The translations under genes and the position numbers were made by a program. The notes beneath the pieces are model-generated. The model ran no database searches and was not told the origin of the DNA. It worked only from the letters and a program-made list of their open reading frames with translations. DNA of 64,000 bases, taken from Floccularia luteovirens. Its lineage: Eukaryota; Basidiomycota; Agaricomycetes; Agaricales; Squamanitaceae. Location of the stretch: contig VSJF01000007.1 in NCBI GenBank assembly GCA_009739215.1, positions 868,001 to 932,000 on the forward strand, written 5' to 3'. Positions 48,927 through 60,172 of the stretch are shown here, in pieces. Numbering within the stretch: the stretch's first letter is position 1; the number at the start of each line of letters is the position of its first letter.

Positions 48927-50727
48927 ATGGCTTTCTCAACTTCGTGAGGCTTCTCCCATTTCTGATCAAGCCTAAAGTTGAAGTTTATATATATTCATAG
49001 CTCAACAGCGTTCGGGTTGAACCAAAATCAATCCAATAACACGTCCATATTCGGTGCCCCCAAGCCAGGCAATTCATTATTTGGAAATCCTCAACAACAA
49101 CAGCAGCCGTCATCGTCTACGCCTACAGGTTTTGGAAATGCACCAGTGCTAGGGCAGACACAGAATCAACCATCAACCGGATTATTCGGTAGTTTTGGTC
49201 AGAACCAGCAACAAAATCAGCAGCAGCAGCCAAGCGGCGGTCTGTTTGGTCAATCTACTCAACAGCAGCAGCAACCTAGTTCTGGTCTATTTGGTCAACC
49301 CATTCAACAGCAGGCATCCAGTGGTGGTTTATTCGGCCAGCCTCAACAACAGCAACAACAACCTCAGTCAAATCTATTTGGGGGGTCCTCTTTGTTCGGG
49401 AATACTGCCAATCAACAACCACCTCAACAGCAGCCTACGACGTTCGGAGGCTTTGGCGCTAACGTGCAACAGCCGCAGCAACAACAAACGGGACTATTTG
49501 GTGGAGGAAGTAGCACAACAGGGGGTGGGTTGACAGCCCAGCCAACTTTACCAGCAAGCGCTTTCGCGTCTGGAGGTGGCGGCTTTGGTACCACGAACTC
49601 GTTGTTCGGGAATAAGACCCAACAACCACAGCAGCAACAGCAACAACAATCGTAATATCCTTCAGCTACTAGTTATATGCGTTGCTAATGATTGATTTAT
49701 TATAGGATGCCGTGAGTCCATTCTCCAAAGATTCAAAGAAAGGATCGCATATATTTTCCTGCAGTTTTGGGGGCTCATGCCAAAATACTACCCCTCTGTT
49801 TTTGAAGTCAACTAAGTTCAATGATCTACCTGACGAAGTCAAACGTCTTCTAGAAAATATTGAGTATGTATTCATTTTATTTTCGTTACATTTAGCTTGA
49901 TTACTATGTCCAGCAATCACATTCAAGGCCGCATCCAGATTAGCAAGGACTTGCAACAAAGAAAACTTGGGGAAGAGCCAACAAAGGGCCAGGATCTTAT
50001 TCGAAATATACACAAGGTAATAATACAACTACTAGATCTAACAAGGCTTATAGTCATTTCCCAGGATTTTGTGAACATCTCTTCCACAATAAGAAACGAT
50101 GCTAGTTTCACTCAAGATATGAAAAATAAAGTGGATCAAGCTGTTGAGGATACTATAGTCGCAACCCGCATCATAGATGGTTTTCGGAATCCCCAGAGTG
50201 GCAATACATATTTGAAAGATCATGCAGCGTTTCCACTTGAGTGTGTATCCAACTACTCACGCTGTCATGCAATTTTTTGAAAGTGTTTGATAGGTTTTTC
50301 ACGAGGGTAACTCAACAAATGAAAGAACGTCTTGATTGGTATAGATCAACCATCGAGGTCAGGAGGACGCATTTATTCTGAAAATTCGAATAATCAGTTT
50401 CCCTTTAGCAAATTGAGAGAAAACTTTCAACGTCTACTGGCCAAGCACAGACGCCGCAAGGTATGGGCCATATAAAACACTTATATGTTATGTCATTAAA
50501 CGTTGTCCTTGCTAGGTCTTTCAGCAACTCTCCAGGTCCAACATGCGACTTTCCTGGCGCTAGCGAGTAAAACTGCAGCACTCGATGCCGAACTACAAAA
50601 GATCAAGGTTTTATATACCCAACTTTGGAGAGCTAAAACAGGAAGTGTTCGTGACCCCTTCAACGACTTGGACAAGACAGATGAACTGAATGGGGACTTT
50701 GGTTTAAGCGGTTTGACATTCAGGTAG
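48927..50727 (+). CDS. NUP49: FG nucleoporin of the central channel (NUP49/NUP58 family)
   Basis: Member of the Nup62/Nsp1 channel complex. A 17-nt first exon (48927-48943, MAFSTS) joins across 48944-49000 to STAFGLNQNQSNNTSIFG. The first part is a GLFG/FG and Gln-rich region encoded by CAG/CAA runs (about 49090-49650), e.g. SGLFGQPIQQQASSGGLFGQ. It continues GGLFGQPQQQQQQPQSNLFG. The C-terminal part is the coiled-coil domain: STKFNDLPDEVKRLLENI, DNHIQGRIQISKDLQQRK, DFVNISSTIRN, AFPLEFFTRVTQQMKERLDW and LGLSATLQVQHATFLALASK, then TAALDAELQKIKVLYTQLWR. It ends FGLSGLTFR at 50727. The first exon is well supported by phase and by the donor/acceptor. Confidence 0.92.
49090..49650 (+). repeat. Gln-encoding CAG/CAA tract within NUP49/58
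   Basis: Mixed CAG and CAA codons in runs of up to about seven, separated by FG motifs. A coding repeat and not a CRISPR array or transposon. Length is likely to vary between strains. Confidence 0.8.
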
Positions 50728-50970
50728 CTTCTCTGGTTTCGGGGTGCACGTCTGTACAACCATGCGTGTGGAGGTCGTGTGATATATATAATCCTCCAAA
50801 CTACTCCCACTGTCATGTCAGCGAACCATGAATATTTACATCGGAAGGGATGGCAGCCCGGTCAAGTCACAGTGTAAAGCCAAAAATCACGCGATATGTC
50901 ATCTGGTTTTCATTGATTCTGAGAATTCAAAATGATGCATCAAAAGTTGGTTTATCATATTTCTTTTGGT

Positions 50971-52160
50971 CTAAGAAATCAATATCCCTTTCGACCGTTC
51001 ATCTACAAGAACCAGCCTGGCACCCTTCAACAGCCTGATCTTTTCTGAATTGTTGTGTTGTATGGACACAAACGACCAGATGTCAAGAGCGTTGCGTACA
51101 TACATGGTCTTCGTAGCCTCATGGTATATTTTGATGTGATCCACAGATGACAGCGGCGAGCGGGAGATCTGTTCGCCCGAAGAACCACCGGTGCCTGTCT
51201 GTGCTTGAACCTGAGCACTAGAATCCGTGCCAGTGAGACGCTGGCGGTTGAGATCCGGTGGCCGGTATGATTCGGATACATAGAAGGAGAGACCCAATGG
51301 GCCCAGCGTTCCAGCGTTCTGCAACTTAAGGAGGTAGTTCCAGAATGAGACTAAGGACGCACGCGTCCACAAAATCACATTGGATTCATGGGGGTTAGGT
51401 GGAATCGGTAGACAATCTGAATTGTCAAGTACGTTCCCAGACGAACAGTTCTCCCAAGGTAAAATTCCACGAATGGGGATTGACCAAGCACTCCGATCGA
51501 AGTCAGAGAAGGAGGGTAGAGGTAACGTACGGGGAGGTATTGGGATGGGGACGGTTTTTCGGTATGCTATTGCCTTTATTGGAGGATTACTTGACACCAA
51601 GGGGGAGGGAATAATGTGGGGCTAAATAAAAGGCATGTGTGGTTCCCCATATGTACAGAAAACCCAATACCTACCTTATCAATGAATTCGTATAATGAGC
51701 CGTTATATGCTTTCTGTCGTTTTCGTGGAGGTTCTTCTGTTTCGCTTGCAAGCTGATAGCTTGACACGTCGGTTACACGAAACAAACTTGATAGATCAGT
51801 TTGCACGAAATCCTCCAATGATTTGAGATGGAAGATCTCTGCCTTGTCCGGTGAGGTACCCCATTCTTTCCGGACGACAATAGTCCGTTCCTCATTGGCG
51901 CCGGTCAAAGATAATGCTGTGGGGGGTTTATCCTTATAGACATATTGAGCTATTTGTTGTTTGAATGTGTCAGCCAATCAGACAATGAGTGGCTCACTTG
52001 ATAAGATGCTCGGAACTTTTTTATTGGCTGGCAAAGTTATGGTAACCCACTGTGAATCTATGGATGATAACCAGTGACGAGCAGCAACTAGAAGGTCTGT
52101 GTTTGAAGTAGTGTCAATTGAGTAATTATGGACAGTAAATTTGGGGTGATTGGACAGCAT
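50971..52160 (-). CDS. Unrecognised protein with an RSAWSIPIRG motif
   Basis: I start at ATG 52158-52160 (MLSNHPKFTVHNYSIDTTSN); a GTG 27 bases upstream is in the same frame but is not a likely start. An in-frame TGA in the second segment is removed by a 48-bp intron with donor GTGAGC and branch-like GGCTGAC (about 51950-51998). The joined protein reads ANKKVPSILSTQYVYKDKPP, ALSLTGANEERTIVVRKEWG, FHLKSLEDFVQTDLSSLFR, PPRKRQKAYNGSLYEFIDKV, AIAYRKTVPIPIPPRTLPL and FDRSAWSIPIRGILPWENC. It ends SFWNYLLKLQNAGTLGPLGL, LLKGARLVLVDERSKGILIS, with the stop at 50971. PRKRQK could be a nuclear signal. I do not recognise the family. Confidence 0.78.
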
Positions 52161-52524
52161 TGAGGTAGCATAGGAGTAGAGATACACGTTTTTGGAGTAG
52201 GCACGTTGTGAGAAATGGAAGCGGTGTGAAAGAGATGGAGACCCAAGAGAAAAATCAAACAGTGCTCGACTTAAACTGTGCAGAGCGAACGTGTCCTGTG
52301 GGAGCCAATCAGCATCAATGCATGGTGTCGTGTGCCGACAAGCGAGGTAGCACGTTTATCGGGGCACACGAGCCTCTTATACATGTCCTCTCTTGATCTC
52401 TCTTTCCTTGTCCTTCCTCTACATGCAACTTGCATCGGGTAACATATACGTCGCTGCCTGTAACCCTCCTCGTCGCGTAAAACGTTGGACCATCCCCCCA
52501 GCACCACCCCAACCCCACAGTCCA
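52161..52524. promoter_or_regulatory. Divergent promoter of the unrecognised gene and the bHLH gene
   Basis: 364 bp, pyrimidine-rich on the bHLH side (CTCTTGATCTCTCTTTCCTT at about 52388). A longer in-frame reading upstream of 52525 to 52393 exists, so the bHLH start could lie inside this stretch. Confidence 0.45.
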
Positions 52525-53619
52525 ATGGTCAGCCCTGCTACCCAACAGAGGTCAATCCTTCCCAAGCGCTCCGGTGCACAGGCCACAAAATCTAATCCCC
52601 CCGTACCATCCAATGACATCGACCATCCTGCTGCCCCCGTAGCTACTCCCTCTAAACGTGGTCGTAAGCCAGGTCCACTGTCACGTGCAGCCCGAGAAGC
52701 TCAACGCCGGTTAAACCACTCTATCATTGAGAAAGCCCGCCGAACAAAAATCAATGAAGCTCTCGCCACCCTCAGGCAGCTTGTCCCGGTTGATTATGGT
52801 AAATCGGGACCAACCATCATAGAAAATGATGAAGACAGCGATCTAGACGAGTTCCAGGATGATAAAAGAAAGCAAAAGCCCAAAACAACCGGAAAGAAAG
52901 AGGAGAAAGAGAAAGAATTCAAATTAGAAATATTAGTCCGGACAGTCTCGTTCATGCAGGATCTATTGGAGCGGGTGGATGATCTCGAAAAACGTATCCA
53001 GAATTGCTCAAACTGTGGAACTCAGGCTATGAAAAAGCGGAAACGTTCAGACAATGAAGAGCGGACTGAAAGTATAGAAGCCGATGATGGCGCTACCCCG
53101 AATCATCCCCACAATCGACCCCGCAAATTGCTGCTAAACGAGGCCTCTCCCATCAATGAAACAACTCCTCCCAAGCTTTCTATTATTCCACCTTCTATGG
53201 CTCAAGAGACTCCCCTCCTGCCATCCATTTCTTCTTGGTTGCCAGAGACAACCATTAAGCCCACTCACATCTCGCCTTCACTGTCAGCATCTTCGCCTGT
53301 CGGAGGCGGTTCTTACTTACCGTCTCCACCCTTATCAACCCACTTCGATCCCATCCGAACGTCGAAACTACCCCCTACACTTAGTCTTGGTCCAGTAGCT
53401 ACAGCTGCGATGTTATCTTCTGTCCGAACTGCAGATGATGAATCTGCTGCTTCGTTACTGTTACAGATTAGTGGATCGACAAATTCTGCTAGATCACCAT
53501 CCCTGCACCTTTCCCCATCTCATCCCATCAAACCACTGCTAGTCCGTACCGCTGCTCAGACTCCCGGTTCATTATTAGGTATGGATATGGGAAGCTCGTC
53601 ATACTCTCCTGCTCTTTGA
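52525..53619 (+). CDS. bHLH transcription factor
   Basis: I use ATG 52525 (MVSPATQQRSILPKRSGAQ); ATGs further upstream are in frame but lie in a pyrimidine-rich region. A basic, Pro-rich start (PSKRGRKPGPLSRAAREAQR) leads to the basic region and helix 1: RRLNHSIIEKARRTKINEAL, ATLRQLVP. His, Glu and the paired Arg of an E-box (CACGTG) reader are visible. A loop of about 45 acidic and basic residues (ENDEDSDLDEFQDDKRKQKP) follows, then helix 2, EFKLEILVRTVSFMQDLLER. A long Ser/Pro-rich tail with SWLPETTIKP and GGGSYLPSPPLSTHFDP ends at 53619. Target genes cannot be read. It may relate to fungal regulators of metabolism or development, but no close named homolog is evident. Confidence 0.9.
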   Translation: MVSPATQQRSILPKRSGAQATKSNPPVPSNDIDHPAAPVATPSKRGRKPGPLSRAAREAQRRLNHSIIEKARRTKINEALATLRQLVPVDYGKSGPTIIENDEDSDLDEFQDDKRKQKPKTTGKKEEKEKEFKLEILVRTVSFMQDLLERVDDLEKRIQNCSNCGTQAMKKRKRSDNEERTESIEADDGATPNHPHNRPRKLLLNEASPINETTPPKLSIIPPSMAQETPLLPSISSWLPETTIKPTHISPSLSASSPVGGGSYLPSPPLSTHFDPIRTSKLPPTLSLGPVATAAMLSSVRTADDESAASLLLQISGSTNSARSPSLHLSPSHPIKPLLVRTAAQTPGSLLGMDMGSSSYSPAL

Positions 53620-53931
53620 AACACTTTGATTTCTCATGCTTTTTCTACTTCTCTCATTATTGCTTGTTGTTCTGTAAATATGATGGGCTGGATACTAGTA
53701 GCGATACATTTATTGAGTTTTATTGGTTGTTTGATGAAAATGCTGTATTATAGTAGAAATGTGGCTATGCACCAGCACAGTTATACACCGCATCGGACAT
53801 GTCTTCCATCATGATCATCACAATGGCTGTATCCCTTGCGGATCGCCAGAACTTTATTTATTAAACCTTGTAAAACTAAAAGCACGAGGACCTGTCGAAT
53901 ACATACTTCGAATCCAAAGGAATACCTCGCC
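53620..53931. promoter_or_regulatory. Intergenic, promoter of the coiled-coil gene
   Basis: 312 bp between the bHLH stop and ATG 53932. It is AT-rich at the left, with CGCCATGG at the start codon as a favourable context. No gene seen. Confidence 0.45.
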
Positions 53932-55164
53932 ATGGCATACCAACAATCCTCACAACTGCAGCACGATGTGGTCCCCGGCGAGCAATACCGATACGCCTTG
54001 ACCAATTTCGTGAGCCTAAAATTTTACAAAGTTTCGTTTTTCTCATGACTCTGGTAGCGAATTGCCCATGAAAAAGTTGAACAACAACGCATACAACTCG
54101 AGGAACAAGAAAAACAAGTCGCTCTTCTAAGAGCACGTATTGGACTCTTAGAAGGCGGAAAGGTTGCGGAAACCCAGGGTCCTGGAGGTAACAGTGTCGA
54201 TGACTTTTCAATCAAGGTACCCTCACCCCCGTTTGTGTTTGTGTGGTTGCCTTATATTTCCTGCACCCACAGAACGCTGCATCCCAACTAGACAAATTGA
54301 TCAATCGATGGGCAGCAGATATTATACGTACCCCACCTACACCGCTGCAAACCATATGTAATGCAATCTTAACGGATATCACGAATTCTGTAGACGTGTC
54401 CCAGATAACACCTATGCAGGTTCAATGTTATCTTCGACATGCTATGGCTGAAACCATCGCGGAAGGAGTCATCAACTGTTTGATCGTGACAAATTCAACT
54501 GAAGCTAATATTCAACTTTCGCGGATTCATGAACATATCTTTGCCCGTAAGACTTTCCGTTATATACAGACGAATCTTTGCCGCTCAAACTTATTCCCTG
54601 AAATTAGGTGACCCGACTGTTGCCTGCGTATGGCGCCGACAAACTTTCTCAGCCGCTGTAGAAACTTGTACACCAGAAATGAGCCTCAGTATTCTCTATG
54701 ATAGTGTCCCAGAGCTCATGAGCGTCCTCGCCAACCAGTTACCAGCATCTGGTGGGGTATCTATCCTCGAATCCGCTTACGCTTTCTCTCGCATGCTCCA
54801 TGGAGCGGCTAGCCCCGGGGACGCTTTCTACCGCGCATTTGTGCCAGAGTTGGGGAGCACTTTATATCCTAGACAGATAGAGTTGGTCAAAAGATGTCTG
54901 AAGAGTGAGAAAGGTGAACTAGATAAAGTTGGAGCAACAATCTTCCCTGGTTTAGTAAAAGTTTCAAGATCACCAGGTTTGCCTAATGGACAACCAACAG
55001 ATAATATCCAGGTGAGTTCCAAAATATATTGATGTTAACCAGAGTCTAATTAATTAATCTTTACTCAGACTGTAGTTAGACGTGCACAAGTCATTTGTCA
55101 ATGTGCGATGGGAAGCTCCCTTGTAGCACCAATGAATGGTCATGCAAACGGAGACGTCATTTGA
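53932..55164 (+). CDS. Unrecognised coiled-coil protein
   Basis: The ATG at 53932 is in a good context (CGCCATGG). Exon 1 is 53932-54009; the next begins at 54058, and two further introns are visible near 54217-54270 and 54550-54609. The first 70 or so residues hold a coiled coil: IAHEKVEQQRIQLEEQEKQV, ALLRARIGLLEGGKVA. A helical domain follows: NAASQLDKLINRWAADIIRT, MQVQCYLRHAMAETIAEGVI, RQTFSAAVETCTPEMSLSIL, VPELMSVLANQLPASGGVSI and LGSTLYPRQIELVKRCLKSE. It ends with NGHANGDVI at 55164. It has no signal peptide or membrane segment. I do not recognise the family; it has the look of a basidiomycete-specific cytoplasmic protein. Confidence 0.8.
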
Positions 55165-55285
55165 AGAGTTGGTATTCAATACTGTTTCCTATATGCTATA
55201 TGTATACCCTTACGTTCTGTTTTTCTCCCCCCAAAAAATGTATTATGCGTTCTATGATCTATCGATGCAAAAGACAACCCTGCAA

Positions 55286-57493
55286 CTAGACGACAAGTAT
55301 GGAAGATAAGGTCGCTTGTGTCTGCACAATCTGAAAATTGTAAATATGTATCAAAACTATTCATCAAATATAAACAATGAGACCAACCTCTAGAGCTTGT
55401 TGCACCTCCAACCTTCTCCTTGCCGCCTCCAACCAATCTCTCAACAGTGTTTTAGCGGGACCCTTTAATTGATTCAGTTCCCTAGCGGCGCTATCAAGGT
55501 CCTTCTCATTCAAGTAGTACCCAGCTCTGGCTACCACACTCAACACATCATCCCCTTTCACCAGACCCTGCCTCTTGAACCGTAGTCCAGAAAGAAGGTG
55601 GCTAGCAAGGTAAGATATTACCCCAGCGTTTTCATCAGGAACCAAGGCAACTTCAGATAATCTTGGTGATACCTCACTCGCAAACCACGAAGCAAGATCA
55701 GCAAATGGTTCAACACCGACATCTGGCACTTCTGATCCTTCCAGGGTATCAAGTGCAACAGCGACAACTGGGTCTTCACGGGCAGTAGCGATATGCCTCA
55801 AGATACGCAGTTCCTCTCGGAATGGACGACGAACGCTGGAAGATAAAGCAATAGAGTTTACTGCACGCAGAGCAGACCAAAGAGCGTGAATGCGTATGTT
55901 CTCGTCAAGATAGGTTGAGTTATCAAGGGCGATTCGTTCCAAACGTTTCAAGTTAGCCGATAGTTCATCCAATTTGGCGAGACGACCACCACGTTCCTGT
56001 TCCACACGCACTTTGATTTCGCGAATCCAGCGGCGTTGGAGTTCGATTCCCTGAGCTATCACTTCCTCCTTGAGCCTGAGAGATATGAACAAATTAAGTT
56101 AATTATATACTACACCAAATGGAGAACCAACCTTTCGTTTATAAGCTCAGTCTGCGTCTTGAGTTCATTATCGAGCTTCTCTCGATAAGCATGGATGATT
56201 TTTAGACTTTTCTTCATCAAAGAATTTCCTGAACCCTTCTTCTTGACTATCAACCCGATCTTGTGCCTCCATCTCCATCTCCATAAGTTTCAAGGTATAT
56301 TCTCTTGTTTGTTCGTCCAATTTAGCTTCTAGAGCACTCCGTTCTCCTTCTTTGACCGCTTCGATCCTTTCTACAAGTGCCGTCAGATCACCTTTGGCTG
56401 TTTCCAAAATGTCATTGGCTTTGACAGCAGCAGAAGGATTTGATGCTAGATAGGATGCTAGGTCGTCTATCGTTCCTGCGAGATGTGTAATGATAGGTTC
56501 AGAAGCGCTCAACGAAGAGATTGCAGGGGCAACTAGAGATAAAGAAGCTGGAGTTGAGGGGCCAGGTTCTGAAGGTTCAGCTTCTTTTTTCTTTTTAGGT
56601 GCAGAAGGGCGCGAAAACCCTGGAGGTGGTTCGAACCCAATAGGCAGAGGGACAGCATAAACGTGGTCGTTAGCAGCTGAGGATGAGCTAGATGGTTGCG
56701 ACGCAACATCTGATGAAGTGACCGGTGAAACGACCTGCACAGAGCTTGCGGGGTAGGGTTTACCAGCAATTACAGCTTCAGCTTGTTGCACAAGGTCTCG
56801 TAAATCTTCGGATACAGACACATGACCAATTGAGGTTATTATAGCCTCCTGCACTGGTTGCGAAAGTTTCTTCGCTTGAGGTTCCTTTTTGGTTTCCGTT
56901 TTGGGGGCAACTGGTTTTTTTGTTTCTTTAAGGACATTAAATGGAGGCTTGGCTTCTGATTTTTTCTCTTGCGAGTCTTTCGTGTTTTCAACTGCAACAC
57001 TTTTGCTTGGCGTACCGTTTATCATGGAAGTGACAAAATGTTGGGTGTTGACAACCATGCCCTTCCCAGTAGCAATAACATCTTGGGCAGTAACTTCATC
57101 CCATCCGTGTGATTCAGCATACTCCAATACCGACTGACCGAGTGGAACGTGGAGAGAAAAGATGTCGTAATACGTCTGGTTGTTGAGTGCGAGGAACGCA
57201 CTCCCGACGTAGAAGGTGCCTGTTGCCGCAGCGGTGGTCCAGAATATTCGCCTGATTAACCCTCTCTTTTTGGGGGCAGGAGTTTGAGCTGCGTCTGTAG
57301 CCAAGTGCTAAGTATACAAGTCAGTATGATAATTTGTAGTTTTATTTGAAATGGTGAATTTTCAGGAATGTTTATGCTAAAAACACTTCTATGCGAAAGA
57401 AAATGAACAGCTCACCCTCCTAAATACCACCCTTCCACCTGCACGCCCGGATGCCGACGCAACCTGCTTTGATGCAGGCAGGGCTCTATACAT
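55286..57493 (-). CDS. MIC60: MICOS subunit Mic60 (mitofilin)
   Basis: Inner-membrane organiser of crista junctions. Exon 1 (57416-57493) encodes a basic presequence MYRALPASKQVASASGRAGG ending in VVFRR; exon 2 begins at 57307 with HLATDAAQTPAPKKRGLIRR, then IFWTTAAATGTFYVGSAFLA (membrane helix) and LNNQTYYDIFSLHVPLGQ. A Pro/Ser/Lys-rich linker and a long coiled coil lead to the mitofilin domain (RLKEEVIAQGIELQRRWIRE, LRILRHIATAREDPVVAVAL, ASHLLSGLRFKRQGLVKGDD). A final exon after a GTTGGT..CAG intron reads IVQTQATLSSILVV, stop 55286-55288. One extra base in a T5 run (56199-56203; A5 on the coding strand) breaks the frame in the coiled coil between EEKSK and IHAYREKL. Otherwise intact. Confidence 0.93.
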
Positions 57494-58589
57494 CCTATGC
57501 AGCTAAACTCCTAGACGATGGCGCGTGGCTTCCAACTGGAAACTCAAAAGCTTTACAAGACGCTGGTTTTGTGTAAAGCTGGTGCGAGACTGCCGAGTTT
57601 GTCCGTTTCGAAAACACGTGAGCAGCATCACTACTGAAGCGTGCAACTTTACAAAACAATTTATCAGTAAGTATGCTACAAAAAACTCGAACAGCATGCC
57701 GCAATGCGACTCTCGAACAATTCATTAACAAAAAGGTCGAGGCAAACTTTACTTAAATTTAGACGTTGAAAATTTGATCCCTCGAGTAATTAAACCTCGC
57801 GGAAACAGAAACAAAAAGACGATCAATCAAAAGCGCCGACGTATGGTTACCGATGGATGAACAACGCCAATGCACGACTTGCAAAGGATGTGACTGTAAC
57901 TACGGTTTTTTGTGTTTGGAATTTGGAACTATCTCGTTGCAAAGCCCTCAAGTTGCTTTTATTTCATGGCTTTGGCCGTAATGATGGGAATAACAATTGG
58001 AAGGAATGTTGGTGAGTTACTCCCTCGACAATGTTTGATGGCCTCGATAGAGTTAGAACAGTAATCTGAGAGATTGTAAACTCGTAAAGTGATTACTGCG
58101 ATGCTCGGACTGGAAGAAACCAAAAATCGGAAAGTTTGAACCGAAAGAATGGATAGTTGTGCAAGAATGCACAAGGTTAGATCTTGACCACAGCATGGAG
58201 CAGTTGTAATTGTTAAGGAATGTACGCACGCTATTGTCTTTGAGGAAGGGGAAGTGCAAAGTGACACGGGGGGAACGGAGGAGAGGCCATATAAGGAGAT
58301 GTGATGTGATGAAAGGAAATGCTTGATACGGTTAGAAGCTAATTATTCATTCCTTGTTCTTGAATCGTCACTTTGATTATCCTATTTCCTGTTTTATGGT
58401 CCCCTTTATGATGGCAGCTCTTACACCGCTAAAACAATTACATTTACTTCTCCATCTTACCTCACCGTTTTGTAGTCTCATCCACAATAGGATGTTTCCT
58501 TGTTGTGTTCCCTGCAATGTGGGGTCCTAGACAGCTATTTAGTGCACTCAGGATCATTGCAATACCTTTACTACTCCCCCCTAATATTA
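57494..58589. promoter_or_regulatory. Divergent promoter region between MIC60 and the first arrestin gene
   Basis: 1.1 kb without a supported gene. It holds scattered open frames without motifs and the pyrimidine-rich leader of the arrestin gene. No repeat or RNA gene seen. Confidence 0.5.
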
Positions 58590-60172
58590 ATGGACGCGTC
58601 GTCCCCTCCTAGCTACCGGAGACACTCATCTAGACATGGTCCGGTACCATCGTCTGGTCTCGAGCTCCCAGCATATACCCGGCGAAACACCCTCGCCCAG
58701 CCAGCACCCATACCCCGCCGTGAGCCAACGGAACACATCTACCACCACTCCGATAATACGAGAGGCCGGCCGTGGTTAACTCTCAAAGTATACAGTAGTG
58801 CTAAATCTTCAAAATCACTACCTACATTCTTTGAGAAGGAAAAGATTAATGGACAGCTGGAACTTTATGCTGAGAAAGGGGACTCAATTCATGCAGTCAC
58901 CGCCACAGTACGATCTATTTAATTGCCCATACTATTCATCTCATCTCGAAAATAGATAACTGGCCGGATTATTACTGGAGCCAGTTCCGGTGATGCATTA
59001 ACATTTCTGAGTCACACATTGCCCATCTGGGCTAAATCTCCTGAAACCCCTCGCGTACCATCCCCTTCAGAGGGTGCTTCAAGTACTAAGCTATTAGGTC
59101 ACTGTGTCTGGCCTTTATCTATTGCCCTCCCGCGAACTGTCAGTGTCCCAAGCGGTAACGGAGAATGTCGACCATATCGTCTTCCTGAAACGTTTTTGGA
59201 ACGCCACACGGCAGCAAGCATTCAATATGATCTGACAATTCACATCTCACGCGGGAAACTACGCTCCGATAATAGGTGGATGAAATGATTTATGCTTCAT
59301 TGCAAGCTGTTCTAACATATTGCAGGATAACAACAGCTTTTGGTTATGTCCCCGGTACCAGACCAGAATCAACTTCATTACTCCGACAAATCGCATACCA
59401 GCAATGCCTGCCAATACCTGGCCCATCAAGTGATCCAGAAGGATGGAAAACTCTACGACCTGTTGTCGCCCGAGGTCACATGTTCAAAGTTCGAAGAGTA
59501 GAAGTGAAATGCATGGTGAGTCAATGGTTAATGCTTTCCAGCTTGACTTATTAGTAACGTTTATAATGATGACTAGCTCTCACTGGCCAAACCTGTGAGT
59601 ACTACCTCTAACATTTACAATTCTTGAAGTGTAACTAACTGCCTGCATAGTTGTGTTACACAAGGGGATCACCTTTACCCTGTTTTTTGACACTAGAAGG
59701 ACGGGATATGCAAGCACTCGATGAGCTATCGAGGCCAAAATCCGTCGTCGTCACTCTGAGACGCCGGGTTCGGTTTTATAACCAATCCTCCGTGTCACGG
59801 CAGGATGTTGCTTGGAACGAGACCGTGGAAGACATGGGAACAGCTAACTGGTGGCCTTCTTCAGAGGGCAGTGACTCATTTGTTCGACGCCTTGAAGGAG
59901 AAATCAAACTTGCTAAAGACTTGCGACCTACATCCGAAATAAGCCATTTCAGTATCTCTGTAAGGAATCTGTTCCCATTTCCTGAATCTTCCATTAATAT
60001 AACTTAATCTCGGCAGTACTATGTCGTATTATGCCCTTTCAACGCCCAACACTATTCTCCCGACGACACTACCCTTCTCTCTGAGCCAGTGGAGATAGCC
60101 ACTTTGCACGGAAAGGGACCCCGACCACATGCATATTCTCCTCCTGATTATGATTTTGCAACATCACACTGA
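58590..60172 (+). CDS. Arrestin-like protein, upstream copy
   Basis: Six exons, 58590-58907, 58956-59275, 59326-59515, 59577-59594 (18 nt), 59651-59959 and 60017-60172, give 436 residues. The N-terminus is Pro/Ser/Arg-rich (MDASSPPSYRRHSSRHGPVP). An arrestin-type beta domain begins WLTLKVYSSAKSSKSLPTFF, FEKEKINGQLELYAEKGDS and IHAVTATITGRIITGA. The C-half reads LLRQIAYQQCLPIPGPSSDP, EGWKTLRPVVARGHMFKVRR, LSLAKPLCYTRGSPLP and RDMQALDELSRPKSVVVTLR. It ends near SPPDYDFATSH, a Pro/Tyr-type PPDY tail. By family, alpha-arrestins are adaptors for Rsp5-type ubiquitin ligases at the plasma membrane; no full PPxY motif is evident beyond the PPDY end. Confidence 0.86.
59577..59594 (+). other. 18-nt microexon (LSLAKP)
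   Basis: A six-codon exon bounded by AG at 59575-59576 and GTGAGT at 59595. Its partner in the downstream paralog is 61595-61612. See the finding on the conserved microexon. Confidence 0.85.

Noticed and set aside
49090..49650. Short regular repeats that could resemble an array
   Set aside because: CAG/CAA codon runs within an FG nucleoporin. They have no spacers and are in frame, so not CRISPR.
51978..51980. In-frame stop (TGA) in the unrecognised minus-strand gene
   Set aside because: It lies inside a 48-bp GTGAGC..TAG intron, so the gene is not broken here.
57525..57728. Open frame upstream of MIC60
   Set aside because: Within a divergent promoter, no motif, and ordinary length for chance.
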